NCBI GenBank assembly: GCA_963803545.1
Contig: CAWDMX010000004.1
Coordinates: forward strand, 682,001 to 746,000
Direction of reading: 5' to 3'
DNA from: Legionella_C sp963803545
GTDB lineage: Bacteria; Pseudomonadota; Gammaproteobacteria; Legionellales; Legionellaceae
Length of the DNA stretch: 64,000 bases
Shown here: positions 50,357 through 59,954 of the stretch, one piece after another
Numbering within the stretch: position 1 is the first letter of the stretch
Layout of the letters: each line of letters starts with the position of its first letter
Position numbers and translations under genes: made by a program
Notes under the pieces: model-generated
Database searches by the model: none
What the model saw: the letters and a program-made list of their open reading frames with translations, nothing else
Told to the model about the DNA's origin: nothing

Positions 50357-52216
50357 TTAATTATAAATTTGTGGCTGCTCATTAAACTCAGGCACCAAGC
50401 TCGTCAATAAAATTTTCAGCTCATCATCATTATGGCGATTACAAGCGGTATTCATTAAACGCAACGTTTGGGTAAGCTCGTTCCAATCTAACTTTCGTAA
50501 TCGTGCTTTAAATAATTTTTCATGCGCCGTAGACGTCAATTTCTCAGACTCGTGAAATAACTCTTCGAAAAGCTTTTCGCCGGGTCTTAATCCTGTGTAT
50601 ACAATATCGATGTCTTTGCCCGGTATTTTTCCAGACAATTGAATCAGTTGCTCCGCAAGATAACGAATCTTTATAGGCTCACCCATATCCAGTACAAATA
50701 TTTCACCGCCAGAACCGTTGCACATCGCTTGTAAGATTAGCTGACTGGCCTCCGGTATCGTCATAAAATAACGTTCAATATCAGGATGCGTTACGGTTAA
50801 AGGTCCGCCCATTTGCAGTTGTTGCTTAAATAAAGGCACAACGCTTCCGGCCGAGCCTAAAACATTCCCAAAACGTACTGTAATAAATTGAGTTGCGACC
50901 GAATCATTCAAATTTTGGCAATAAATTTCAGCCACGCGTTTGCTTGCTCCCATTATATTAGTAGGATTGACCGCCTTATCAGTGGAAATCAATATAAATT
51001 TATCAACACCTACTTCAACGGCTGCCTCAGCAATAATTTTTGTTCCTAACACATTATTTTTAACAGCAGCCCTAATTTGAGGCTCTAACAACGGTACATG
51101 TTTAAACGCGGCCGCATGAAATACGACCTGGGGCCTGAAAAGCTGAAAATGATGATTAATAGCGGTGTCATCGGTTACAGAAACTAATTTTATTTCGATT
51201 AAAAGTTCGGGATACAGCGCGCGTAATTGCCTGTCAATCGTATACAAATTAAATTCAGAATTATCAATAATTAATAGTTTTTTAGGTTTTTGCTCCGCAA
51301 TTTGTCGACATAATTCGGAACCTATCGAGCCGCCACCACCCGTTACTACAATATTTTTATTGTGAATCCAATTATTGATTTTATCCCATTCAAGACGAAC
51401 TTGGTCGCGACCCAATAAATCTTCAATATTGACATCACGTAAAGAATTCACTTGCACTAAACCAGAGGTTAGGGCTGTAAGGCTTGGCAAGGTTCTAAAT
51501 GGCAAATCCGTTTGCTCACACAGAGCTACAATTTTACGCATAGTTTTGGAGCCTGCACTGGGTATAGCTATAATTATCAAGTCCGTTTCAATACTAAGTA
51601 ATACGTCGTGAATATCTTTAGTGGTACCTAATACGCGAACTCCATGAATTTCTAAGCCAACCTTACTAGCGCTATCGTCTAAAAAACCAATGGGTATATA
51701 GGTTCCTGTTCTCAGCAAATCTCGAACCAGACTTTCACCCGCCTGCCCCCCGCCAATAATTAATACTCGAAGTGCTTCTGAGGAAAGAGCTGTAGGTGTT
51801 AATCCATAATAAATACGCAAAAACAATCGGCCACCACATAAAATAGTAGTCAACAACAGTGTATAAAAAGCCAGAACCGAGCGGGGTAGATTGGTTAGAA
51901 GGCCGTTTAAAAACAAGAGTGGTAACGACAGGATAATAGCCGTTAAGACCGATTTAATAATACGTATAACTTCATTTATAGAGGAGTAGCGCCACAACCC
52001 TCGGTATACTTTAAAGTAATAATAACAAATTAATTGAATCGGAATTAAAATCGCTAGCGCTTTCAGCGAATTTTGCAGAAAGTAATGGGGAAACAAATGA
52101 AAATTAAACCGCATCCAGAACGCTAAACACCAGGCCACGGGTATTGATAATGCATCAAAAAAAATAACGAACTTTTTCTTATAAAATTTCTGTAGAAAAG
52201 ATGCAAAAGACTGCAT
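50357..52216 (-). CDS. Membrane NDP-sugar 4,6-dehydratase (WbpM/FlaA1-like)
   Basis: A 619-residue protein of the WbpM/PglF/CapD type. Four or five N-terminal helices (about 15-130) are followed by a CoA-binding-like domain (LIIGGGQAGESLVRDL, near 155) and the SDR dehydratase domain (VVTGGGGSIGSELCRQI, near 290; ISTDKAVNPTNIMGASKR, near 410, with Met in place of the usual Tyr, as in this subfamily). It would convert UDP-GlcNAc to a 4-keto-6-deoxy sugar at the inner membrane for O-antigen or protein glycans. It stands near two other glycan genes on the same strand. Confidence 0.9.
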   Translation of the reverse strand: MQSFASFLQKFYKKKFVIFFDALSIPVAWCLAFWMRFNFHLFPHYFLQNSLKALAILIPIQLICYYYFKVYRGLWRYSSINEVIRIIKSVLTAIILSLPLLFLNGLLTNLPRSVLAFYTLLLTTILCGGRLFLRIYYGLTPTALSSEALRVLIIGGGQAGESLVRDLLRTGTYIPIGFLDDSASKVGLEIHGVRVLGTTKDIHDVLLSIETDLIIIAIPSAGSKTMRKIVALCEQTDLPFRTLPSLTALTSGLVQVNSLRDVNIEDLLGRDQVRLEWDKINNWIHNKNIVVTGGGGSIGSELCRQIAEQKPKKLLIIDNSEFNLYTIDRQLRALYPELLIEIKLVSVTDDTAINHHFQLFRPQVVFHAAAFKHVPLLEPQIRAAVKNNVLGTKIIAEAAVEVGVDKFILISTDKAVNPTNIMGASKRVAEIYCQNLNDSVATQFITVRFGNVLGSAGSVVPLFKQQLQMGGPLTVTHPDIERYFMTIPEASQLILQAMCNGSGGEIFVLDMGEPIKIRYLAEQLIQLSGKIPGKDIDIVYTGLRPGEKLFEELFHESEKLTSTAHEKLFKARLRKLDWNELTQTLRLMNTACNRHNDDELKILLTSLVPEFNEQPQIYN

Positions 52217-52433
52217 AATTGCCAGTTTCCTTGAATTCGCTAATTGTCTAAAAATAAATAGCTTAAATAACCGAATTTACCATACCAAGACTCTCTTTAA
52301 AATAAAAACCGTAATCAATTTAATTAACCGCAGCAAAGCAGTTATAGAGTAAAGCCGATATTTTTTATTTATAAGTTATAAGTTGTTTTTTTGTTATTAT
52401 TCGCTAAGTTACCGCCAATCACCTCGTAATAAT

Positions 52434-53933
52434 TTATTCGTCAATAGTATATAAAGTATAACAATATGAACTGTTTATTTTCTTACTGCAAAAAACGGCG
52501 GTACGTTGATAGTCTGAATTTTTGTGAATTTCATCGAATAAAGACTTGTCTCCTGGCATATACTGTAAGTTATCTTTGGTTAGCAAGCTTGTAATAATAA
52601 TCAAATGCGGCTTTAAACTCAAAGTATGTTGACTAAATTTTTTATAGTCATTTGCAAAGTACGTTGGGATGTCTTTGTTGTTTAAGCAGGTTGAGTCCAG
52701 AAAATTTAAGGGGCTTTTAAAGGGAATCATACCGCTATCGCCTAAAACAACAGTGCTTGTAGGGTGCATATTATGCTCAAGCCAATCAATGACTTGGTTG
52801 CGTAACCGCTCACCTGCTATGGGATTTAAGGTGAAAGAAGCCAAGTTACTGAAACTGTAGCGGGGTATCCAAAAAAAAACTAGGACACTTATGAAAACAA
52901 TAAAAATTTTTCTTTTATCTACAGCACAATAATCGGCAATCCAAATTATTCCGACTAAACTAACAGGTAGAATAAATGGAAAAATAGGCAAGAATAAACG
53001 GTTTAAAAAAGCCACAATTGGATCAGCTTTACTTAGTAAAATTAAATACAATAAACTAGGTGTCCAAAAATAATAATGCAAGCGATTACGGGAGCTATAA
53101 ATAGTAACTGCAGTCAGTAAAAAAAACGGGCACATTAACGACAAATAGACGTTGTCTAAAACTAAAAATTGGTCCACGAATCCTTTGCAATAAACCGGGT
53201 TGGGAAATAAAGCCCCATAGTAGCCATAGCGCCATATAAAATACGGTGTATAAAAAAGTACAAACGTTATAGACCCTATGTAAAGCGGTTTACGCTCTTT
53301 TCTAGGCGTGTCGTAAAAGCTTATTATAAAAAATAACAAGGCCAGTAAAGGCCCCTCAGGTCTGGTTAAACTTGCGAGCGCTAAAACAAAACCTGCGCAA
53401 ATAAAGTAACTGGTTTTTGTAGGTCCACGAACGTTTGGAGAGCAGTTGTAGCCGCTTCCTTTTAAAACCAATAAAAGGGATGCTGAAATTAACGCTTGAA
53501 AAACGGTAGTCTCTAGCCCACTAACCGCCCAAAGTATTTCACCACAATAAGAAACCAACCAAATTACAGGAATAATTGCCCTTAATCGACCAACCCATAA
53601 CCGTGCTAAACAGTACAGAAGTAATACAGAGGCTATTAGGCCAATAATGCCCATTAACTTCAAGATAAGAACCGGGTCAAGCCCCCATTTGAGAGCTAAA
53701 AAACCAATTATTACAAAACTAAAATTTGAATAGCCCTCAACAGGCGCTTGGCCAATGTTCCATACCAAGCCATCTCCATTTGCCATGTTTTTTGCGTAGC
53801 GTAACGAAATATACATATCATCAATTGTAAAAGGCCAGGCAATTTTCAAAGCTGTGAAGAGCCAATAGCTTAAGCCACTTATTAAAAATACTATCAATAG
53901 ATATTGTGGAATTAGGGATTTGTTACTAGACAT
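52434..53933 (-). CDS. GT-C-type glycosyltransferase, arabinosyltransferase AftB-like
   Basis: A 499-residue polytopic membrane protein with about ten helices. The first periplasmic loop has FTIDDMYISLRYAKNMANG then GLVWNIGQAPVEGYSNF, the pattern of GT-C transferases that use decaprenyl-phosphate arabinose (AftB-like) and relatives. The DD pair is the likely catalytic centre. It overlaps the end of the UbiA-like gene by 8 bases, so the two are translationally coupled. This pairing suggests transfer of D-arabinofuranose or another decaprenyl-linked pentose to a surface glycan. The acceptor is unknown. Confidence 0.75.
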   Translation of the reverse strand: MSSNKSLIPQYLLIVFLISGLSYWLFTALKIAWPFTIDDMYISLRYAKNMANGDGLVWNIGQAPVEGYSNFSFVIIGFLALKWGLDPVLILKLMGIIGLIASVLLLYCLARLWVGRLRAIIPVIWLVSYCGEILWAVSGLETTVFQALISASLLLVLKGSGYNCSPNVRGPTKTSYFICAGFVLALASLTRPEGPLLALLFFIISFYDTPRKERKPLYIGSITFVLFYTPYFIWRYGYYGALFPNPVYCKGFVDQFLVLDNVYLSLMCPFFLLTAVTIYSSRNRLHYYFWTPSLLYLILLSKADPIVAFLNRLFLPIFPFILPVSLVGIIWIADYCAVDKRKIFIVFISVLVFFWIPRYSFSNLASFTLNPIAGERLRNQVIDWLEHNMHPTSTVVLGDSGMIPFKSPLNFLDSTCLNNKDIPTYFANDYKKFSQHTLSLKPHLIIITSLLTKDNLQYMPGDKSLFDEIHKNSDYQRTAVFCSKKINSSYCYTLYTIDE

Positions 53934-54777
53934 CAATAAGTGCCATCACCGTAAGAATGGCAAAGCATAGAAAATTAAGCCGCGACAAGGAGTCTGAAAT
54001 AAGAACAATAATGGGATCGTCCGTTTCATCAGTTTTCTTTATCAACCACATAAACCGGAATAAACCAATAGCAGCAAACGGTAATGTCAGTATAAAATAA
54101 AACGATTCGGGATGAGCAAAAACCGTGTATAAAACATAACAAAAAAACGAGGCCGATGACGTTAAAAGTATCAGTTCGTCTAATGTTTTTTTAGAATATT
54201 TTGTTAAAACTATCCGTGATTTTTGTTCAATCATCAGGTTTTTTTCTAGTTTTCGTTTGCTTAAAGCAATTAGTAAACTTAAGAGCGTAGCACTAGCGGT
54301 AAGCCACCCCGATATCACTAAACCTACACCTAGAGTACCCGCTAAAACTCGTAGCATAAAACCTGAGGCTACACACAGAACGTCGTAGATAGGATAATTT
54401 TTTAAAAAATGATTGTAGACTATATTAATGCCTAAATACGTACTTAATAGAATCATTAGTGTTTTAGAAACCAACCAACCGATAAACATTCCCGCTACCA
54501 ATAAACTAAGCAAGAGAGAGACCGCTACAATGAGCGATACTTGTTTATTGGCTAAGGGGCGCAAACATTTACGGGGGTGCAAGCGATCGTGCTCTCTGTC
54601 TTGGATATCATTGTATATATAAACAGCACTTGCTATGAGGCAAAAAGCTAAGGCGGCGCCTATAACTTTAACAGCATAGGACATATCATTCGAATAGATA
54701 AGTCCTAAGAATACAAATATCGACTTACTCCAGTGTGATAATCGTAGTAAACAGATCCATTCTCGATTAAAAGTCAT
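53926..54777 (-). CDS. UbiA-family prenyltransferase, decaprenyl-phosphate phosphoribosyltransferase-like
   Basis: A 283-residue inner-membrane protein with about eight helices. The metal-binding motif YNDIQDREHDRLHPRK near residue 60 and LRLSHWSKSIFVFLGL at the start match decaprenylphosphoryl-5-phosphoribose synthases (Rv3806c type), more closely than the quinone-forming UbiA enzymes. These attach PRPP ribose-phosphate to polyprenyl phosphate, the first step to lipid-linked D-arabinose. The ATG at 54777 is chosen; a TTG six codons earlier is possible. It is coupled to the GT-C gene. The later steps (phosphatase, DprE1/DprE2) are not in this window. Confidence 0.82.
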   Translation of the reverse strand: MTFNREWICLLRLSHWSKSIFVFLGLIYSNDMSYAVKVIGAALAFCLIASAVYIYNDIQDREHDRLHPRKCLRPLANKQVSLIVAVSLLLSLLVAGMFIGWLVSKTLMILLSTYLGINIVYNHFLKNYPIYDVLCVASGFMLRVLAGTLGVGLVISGWLTASATLLSLLIALSKRKLEKNLMIEQKSRIVLTKYSKKTLDELILLTSSASFFCYVLYTVFAHPESFYFILTLPFAAIGLFRFMWLIKKTDETDDPIIVLISDSLSRLNFLCFAILTVMALIDV

Positions 54778-54844
54778 TTTCAGCAGAAAAAGCAAAGAGT
54801 TTTACACTATATCACTCTTGAAAATACGTGCACAAGCTCTAAGT

Positions 54845-56242
54845 TTATTTTTTCCGATTGCGTTTAGCGTGCTTCATTAGCCGTTGTTTTCGCTTTATTT
54901 GTCGCTCATTTAGTTTATTTTTTTTGTCTTTAAAAGGGTTTTCACTACTTTTAAACTCCAGCTTTAGTGGCGTTCCAACAAGCTTAAGGTGACTCACTAA
55001 AGCGTTTGAAAGATAACGCTTATAGCTTTCAGGAAGAGAGTCTAACTGATTGCCGTGAACAACAACAATTGGTGGGTTGTGACCACCAACATGGGCATAA
55101 CGCAGCTTAATACGTCGACCACCAACGAGTGGAGGCTGATGTTGGCTTACTAAATCCAACAGCAGTCGTGTTAATCGTGGAGTCGAAAGTGTTTGCGTAG
55201 CACAAGCATAGGCTTCATCGATATCATTAAACAATAAGCCAACACCGCTTCCGTGCAAGGCTGAAATAAAACGCATTTTTGCAAAATTAGCAAAATGTAT
55301 GCGTCGCGACAACTCTGTTTTTACTCGCTCTCGGTGTTCGTCGTTTAGACCATCCCATTTATTAACGGCAATAACCAACGCTTTACCCGCGTCAATAATA
55401 AAGCCTAATAAATGCATGTCTTGATCGGTAATACCCTCCGTTGCGTCAATAAGCATTAAACATACATGCGATTCTTTAATTGCTTGCAAGGTCTTAATTA
55501 CAGAAAACTTTTCAATTTTCTCATCAATCCGCGCACGGCGCCTAACACCGGCTGTATCAATGAGCGTGTATTGCTTTTGATTACGCTCAAAGGGAATGGC
55601 AATACTGTCGCGTGTCGTACCTGGTAGGTCGTAAACAACAACGCGCTCTTCGCCTAAAACTCGATTAATTAACGTTGATTTTCCAACATTTGGCCTTCCC
55701 GCGAAAGCAATTTTAATGGTCTGATCGCCGCTAATAAGCTCCTCTTCTTTTTTGGAAAAGTTTGCGGTTAGCTCACGGGATAGTTGCAATAATCCTCGTC
55801 CATGAGAGGCGGATATTGGATAACTAATCGAAAAACCCAAGCTTTGAAACTCAGCACAGGCTATATCATCGTCTAATCCATCCGTTTTATTAACAACTAA
55901 ATAAACCGGCTTACTTACTTTACGCAATCGCTTAGCAATAGTTTCATCAATGCCCGTTAACCCAGCACGACCGTCCACTAAAAATAATACGATATCCGCT
56001 TCATCAAGCGCCATAGTAGATTGCAACGCCATTAAGGCATCAACGGCTTGGTCTTCAACTCCGACACCACCTGTATCAACGACAATAAACGGTTTATCTT
56101 CAAACACCGCGTCACCGTATTGCCGGTCACGGGTTAGTCCAGGAAAATCAGCAACTAAGGCATCTTGTGTCCGAGTAAAACGATTAAACAACGTGGATTT
56201 ACCAACATTGGGTCTACCAACTAATGCTACTACAGGAATCAT
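54845..56242 (-). CDS. der: Ribosome-assembly GTPase Der (EngA)
   Basis: A 465-residue protein with two consecutive GTPase domains, the mark of Der. Each has a P-loop GRPNVGKST (residues 8-16 and about 183-191), the DTxG switch (DTGGVG, DTAGVR) and the NKxD motif (NKTDG, NKWDG). A C-terminal KH-like domain and a basic tail (KRKQRLMKHAKRNRKK) follow. It acts in 50S subunit maturation. It begins 3 bases after bamB ends. Confidence 0.97.
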   Translation of the reverse strand: MIPVVALVGRPNVGKSTLFNRFTRTQDALVADFPGLTRDRQYGDAVFEDKPFIVVDTGGVGVEDQAVDALMALQSTMALDEADIVLFLVDGRAGLTGIDETIAKRLRKVSKPVYLVVNKTDGLDDDIACAEFQSLGFSISYPISASHGRGLLQLSRELTANFSKKEEELISGDQTIKIAFAGRPNVGKSTLINRVLGEERVVVYDLPGTTRDSIAIPFERNQKQYTLIDTAGVRRRARIDEKIEKFSVIKTLQAIKESHVCLMLIDATEGITDQDMHLLGFIIDAGKALVIAVNKWDGLNDEHRERVKTELSRRIHFANFAKMRFISALHGSGVGLLFNDIDEAYACATQTLSTPRLTRLLLDLVSQHQPPLVGGRRIKLRYAHVGGHNPPIVVVHGNQLDSLPESYKRYLSNALVSHLKLVGTPLKLEFKSSENPFKDKKNKLNERQIKRKQRLMKHAKRNRKK

Positions 56243-56245
56243 AAA

Positions 56246-57415
56246 TTAACTCACAGTTAAACGACTTAACTTTCCATCAGCAGTCATTACGTATATTTTG
56301 TTATTTGCTACAGCTGGAGCAATAATTATTGCCCCTCCCAGTTGTTTTCTTGCTAAAAAAGCACCATTTTTTGTGGAAATAATATGAATAATTCCGGTTT
56401 TGTCCCCAACAACCAAATTATTACCAACAAGACTGGGTTCGGTTAACCCTCTTGACTTCAATAACTCTTGTTTCCAATTAACCGTTCCGGTACTTTTATT
56501 GATAGACCAAATAACATCACTGCTATCAACCATGAATAAGGTATTGGATTGGCCGACTAAATTAGTGTAAGTCGATGCAGGTTTGCGCCAGATGAATTGT
56601 CCATCGGTTAAAGACAGCGCCCCTAAATATCCTTGATAGCTTGCTAAAAAAACCACATTAGCCTGCACCATTGGGTCCGCATCAATATCGACCAACCGCT
56701 CAACGTCGCTCGCACCATTAGCAAAAGCTATGCTGCGCTGCCATAACAATTGACCCGAATTTAAATCTACAGCATCCAGCTTACCATCGGAGTAACCCGC
56801 AAGAAGCGTCGTTCCCTTGTACAGAACAGGGGAGGAACTTGTTTTTAATATCAAGCTTGGAGCTCCGTGTTCTAAAGACCACAAGACTTTGCCGGTTTGC
56901 AGTTGAAACGCGTACAGATTTCCATCAATTGTTTTCGCAATAACTTTGTTGTGCGTAATCAAAGGTTTTGATAAAACGTCTCCCGAGACATTACCACTCC
57001 AAAGCTTATGGCCATTTTTTTGATTTAAAACCACAATCGATGATGCCGCTGTACTCACTACAACATATCCAGATTCAATAGAGGGGCCACTAATTATGGG
57101 TTGATTTATACGGTGAGACCACTCAATCGCACCCGAGTTACTATTTCTAGCTTGAACAACCCCACCTGCGTCGGCAATATAAACGGTATTGCCTTTAATA
57201 ACTGGTTTCAATTTTAAATGAGCGGTATTTTTATTTTTAAACCCTGTATCAATGACCCAGTTTAAATTTAATTGTTTTTTGTTTTTTAATGGCGATAATG
57301 CAGCCGGTGTAGGTGTATTATCTTTACCAAGCAGATAGTCGTCGACCTGTGCGCATGAACTGATACACATTCCCAATACAAATAGTGGAATTAATTTGGT
57401 GGATATTGTTTTCAT
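56246..57415 (-). CDS. bamB: Outer-membrane assembly lipoprotein BamB
   Basis: A 389-residue lipoprotein with a signal peptide and the lipobox CISSC near residue 20. The rest is a PQQ-type beta-propeller with repeats such as GAIEWSHRINQPIISGPS, GHKLWSGNVSGDVLSKP and GQLLWQRSIA. BamB is part of the BAM complex that inserts outer-membrane beta-barrels. The start ATG at 57415 has GAGG upstream; the frame is open 14 codons further. Neighbouring der and yfgM are in the usual order. Confidence 0.96.
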   Translation of the reverse strand: MKTISTKLIPLFVLGMCISSCAQVDDYLLGKDNTPTPAALSPLKNKKQLNLNWVIDTGFKNKNTAHLKLKPVIKGNTVYIADAGGVVQARNSNSGAIEWSHRINQPIISGPSIESGYVVVSTAASSIVVLNQKNGHKLWSGNVSGDVLSKPLITHNKVIAKTIDGNLYAFQLQTGKVLWSLEHGAPSLILKTSSSPVLYKGTTLLAGYSDGKLDAVDLNSGQLLWQRSIAFANGASDVERLVDIDADPMVQANVVFLASYQGYLGALSLTDGQFIWRKPASTYTNLVGQSNTLFMVDSSDVIWSINKSTGTVNWKQELLKSRGLTEPSLVGNNLVVGDKTGIIHIISTKNGAFLARKQLGGAIIIAPAVANNKIYVMTADGKLSRLTVS

Positions 57416-57474
57416 AAACCCTCGGTAATAATGGAGTGCAGTCTCAAGTACAATCAATTGTTCAGTTATTTTTC

Positions 57475-58116
57475 TTATGAAAGATTTAATGCCGTAACAG
57501 CTTGCTGTTTCATTTCTAAATACAAGTTGGTGATACCCTGAGCTTTATTTTGTAGTTCAGCTTTGTTATAAAATTCTAACGCACTTTTATAGTTATGGTT
57601 TGCTCTGAAAATATCGCCTTTTAGTTCATTGGCCACCGAAACATAAGCACAGTGGGTGACTAAATCCAGTTCGGTTGAGGCCTTTTCGTACTGCTTTTTT
57701 GATATCAGTAAGCGTGCAACACGCAGATGCGCAATTTCCTTCAAAGCAAATTGCGCGCTATTTTCAGCTACAGGCTTAAGAACACGCAATGCTTTATCGT
57801 AATTAGAGTCGTCCACGTACACTTTCGCTAAAGATAAGCGTGCTACATCAGCATATACGGTCTTAGGATAATCGTTTATAAGTTGATTGGCGTAGGATTG
57901 TACCGCTTTGGTATTTTGTTCGGAAAAAGCAATCATTAAGTGCTCGTAAGAATTGGAAGCGTGATTAATAATCTTATTATTACGCCAATCCCAGTATCGG
58001 TAGCCGGATATAATGACTAAAACAATTGATACGCTAATGGTTATCAGCGTACTGTACTTATTCCACCAGCTTTTAATTGCAGCTAATTGCTCTTCTTCTG
58101 TCATGTAAACCGACAT
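57475..58116 (-). CDS. yfgM: YfgM-like ancillary SecYEG subunit
   Basis: A 213-residue protein with a cytoplasmic N-terminus (TEEEQLAAIKSWWNKY), one transmembrane helix at about residues 24-42, and a periplasmic TPR domain. YfgM works with the SecYEG-PpiD chaperone network. The start ATG at 58116 has GGAG 7 bases upstream. It lies between hisS and bamB, as in E. coli. Confidence 0.92.
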   Translation of the reverse strand: MSVYMTEEEQLAAIKSWWNKYSTLITISVSIVLVIISGYRYWDWRNNKIINHASNSYEHLMIAFSEQNTKAVQSYANQLINDYPKTVYADVARLSLAKVYVDDSNYDKALRVLKPVAENSAQFALKEIAHLRVARLLISKKQYEKASTELDLVTHCAYVSVANELKGDIFRANHNYKSALEFYNKAELQNKAQGITNLYLEMKQQAVTALNLS

Positions 58117-58135
58117 TATTTTCTCCAAGATTATC

Positions 58136-59410
58136 TTATGATAAAGATTTACTCATAAAAGAGGCTAGTTTTTCTACGGGAATAGTGACTTGCTCTTCTT
58201 TTTTTCGTAAGTTTTTTATACTAACTTCTTTGTGTAACAATTCACTTGCACCAACAATTAAGGCAAAGTTTGCAGCACTTTTATCCGCTTTTTTAAATTG
58301 ACTTTTAAAACTACTTTCATATATTGGCGTTAAAATCTGCCAATCAGAATTATAATCACGCAAATCTTCAGCAATACAATTGCAATAACTTGAGCCATCC
58401 TTATCGCTAATAATGAAAAAAACAGGCTTGCTGCACGCTTGTAAATTTACCTCGCGTGTTTCAAGCAATAGCAACAAGCGCTCAACACCTACTGCGAAAC
58501 CTACAGCAGGCGCTGTATTACCACCCAATTGCTCCACTAATTTATCATAACGACCGCCGGCACAGATGGTTCCTTGACTGCCTAGCTTGTCGGTTACCCA
58601 CTCAAAAACCGTATGGCTGTAATAATCAAGGCCACGCACCAACAAGGGATTGATGGTATAAGGTATACGCAGTGCGTCTAAACCTTCGCACAATTGCTTA
58701 AAATGATTTTTAGAATTATCACTCAAAAAGTCAAATAATTTAGGAGCGTTCTGTACGATTTTTTGAGTATCGCTGTTTTTACTATCTAAAATTCGTAAAG
58801 GGTTTGTATTGAGTCGGCGTTGGCTGTCTGAATCTAATTTCTCAAAATGATTTTGTAAGTAGATAACTAAAGACTCTTTATAAGCGTTGCGTTCACTCAG
58901 CTCACCGATAGTGTTAACTTCTAACGTTACGGTTTTGCAGATTCCTAATTTTTTCCAAATACGATTACAGATTTGAATCAGTTCAAGTTCATGAGCTACA
59001 CCTGCTAAACCAATGGCCTCAACGCCAAATTGATGGAACTGCCGGTACCGTCCTTTTTGTGGCTTTTCATGACGAAACATTGGCCCGATATACCAAAGCT
59101 TTTGTTGTTGATTATACAGTAATCCATGCTCTAAACAGGCTCGCAAACACCCTGCCGTGCCCTCCGGGCGCAGAGAAATACTTTCACCATTCAAATCGAT
59201 AAAGGTATACATTTCTTTTTCAACGATATCCGTAACTTCACCAATACTGCGTTTAAAAAGATTAGTGCTTTCTAAAATAGGAAAACGTATCTCCTCATAA
59301 CCGTATTGAAACAAACAATCGGCGAATATTTTTTCTACGTTGCGCCAATTTTTGCATTCAGCAGGTAAAATATCATTCATTCCGCGAATTGCTTGAACTT
59401 TTTCAGCCAT
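58136..59410 (-). CDS. hisS: Histidyl-tRNA synthetase
   Basis: A 424-residue class-II synthetase. Motif 1 lies around EKIFADCLFQYGYEEIRFPI, motif 2 in FRHEKPQKGRYRQFHQFGVE near residue 110, and the His-specific LVRGLDYYSHTVFEW near residue 250, with GGRYDKLVEQLGG following. It begins inside the last bases of rodZ (8-base overlap); a start four codons earlier at 59422 is possible. The order rodZ-hisS-yfgM-bamB-der matches other gammaproteobacteria. Confidence 0.97.
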   Translation of the reverse strand: MAEKVQAIRGMNDILPAECKNWRNVEKIFADCLFQYGYEEIRFPILESTNLFKRSIGEVTDIVEKEMYTFIDLNGESISLRPEGTAGCLRACLEHGLLYNQQQKLWYIGPMFRHEKPQKGRYRQFHQFGVEAIGLAGVAHELELIQICNRIWKKLGICKTVTLEVNTIGELSERNAYKESLVIYLQNHFEKLDSDSQRRLNTNPLRILDSKNSDTQKIVQNAPKLFDFLSDNSKNHFKQLCEGLDALRIPYTINPLLVRGLDYYSHTVFEWVTDKLGSQGTICAGGRYDKLVEQLGGNTAPAVGFAVGVERLLLLLETREVNLQACSKPVFFIISDKDGSSYCNCIAEDLRDYNSDWQILTPIYESSFKSQFKKADKSAANFALIVGASELLHKEVSIKNLRKKEEQVTIPVEKLASFMSKSLS

Positions 59411-59954
59411 TGGTTTCTTCATCTGATGATGGGGTCGAAAATAGCGATTGTATTGCTGCGGTATTATTTAGCACCTTCGGTTCTTTGGATACTAAAGTTG
59501 ATGGGGCTTCTTTTTTTGAAACGATAGGAAACAATTGCGCGGTTTTCTCTTTTTGCCACCATACAGCACCGGCTGCTATCGCAATGACAACAATCAAACC
59601 GGTTGCCCAACGGAGTAAAAGCTCACTGCGGTGAGACTCTTTAGCACTTTGCCATAATGCTTTCTCAGGTTTCTTCTCAGATGAAAACTGCGCATTGAAT
59701 GCTTGCAAATAAGGCTCTGGAGAAACATTAAGTAATTTTGCGTATCCCCGTAAATACCCTTTAATAAATACTGGCTCAGGCAATTTTAAATAATCATCTT
59801 TCTCAAGAAAATCGACTACTTGAACCCGCAGGTGCAATTTTCCTGCAACGTACTCTTTGGTTAAGCCCTTTTCTTGACGAATAATGGCTAACTGAGAGCC
59901 TGGTAATATTTCTTTTGTGTCACTTAACTCATCCGTTATTGGAATTGTCGTCAT
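59403..59954 (-). CDS. rodZ: RodZ-like cytoskeletal HTH protein, short form
   Basis: A 183-residue protein with an N-terminal Xre-type HTH_25 domain (GSQLAIIRQEKGLTKEYVAGKLHLRVQ begins near residue 19), a basic juxtamembrane region and one transmembrane helix (LLLRWATGLIVVIAIAAG, about 125-142). RodZ links MreB to the envelope and controls rod shape. The periplasmic C-terminal domain of about 150 residues in E. coli is missing; only a short Ser/Thr tail remains. The start at 59954 has GGAG 7 bases upstream. Confidence 0.85.
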   Translation of the reverse strand: MTTIPITDELSDTKEILPGSQLAIIRQEKGLTKEYVAGKLHLRVQVVDFLEKDDYLKLPEPVFIKGYLRGYAKLLNVSPEPYLQAFNAQFSSEKKPEKALWQSAKESHRSELLLRWATGLIVVIAIAAGAVWWQKEKTAQLFPIVSKKEAPSTLVSKEPKVLNNTAAIQSLFSTPSSDEETNG

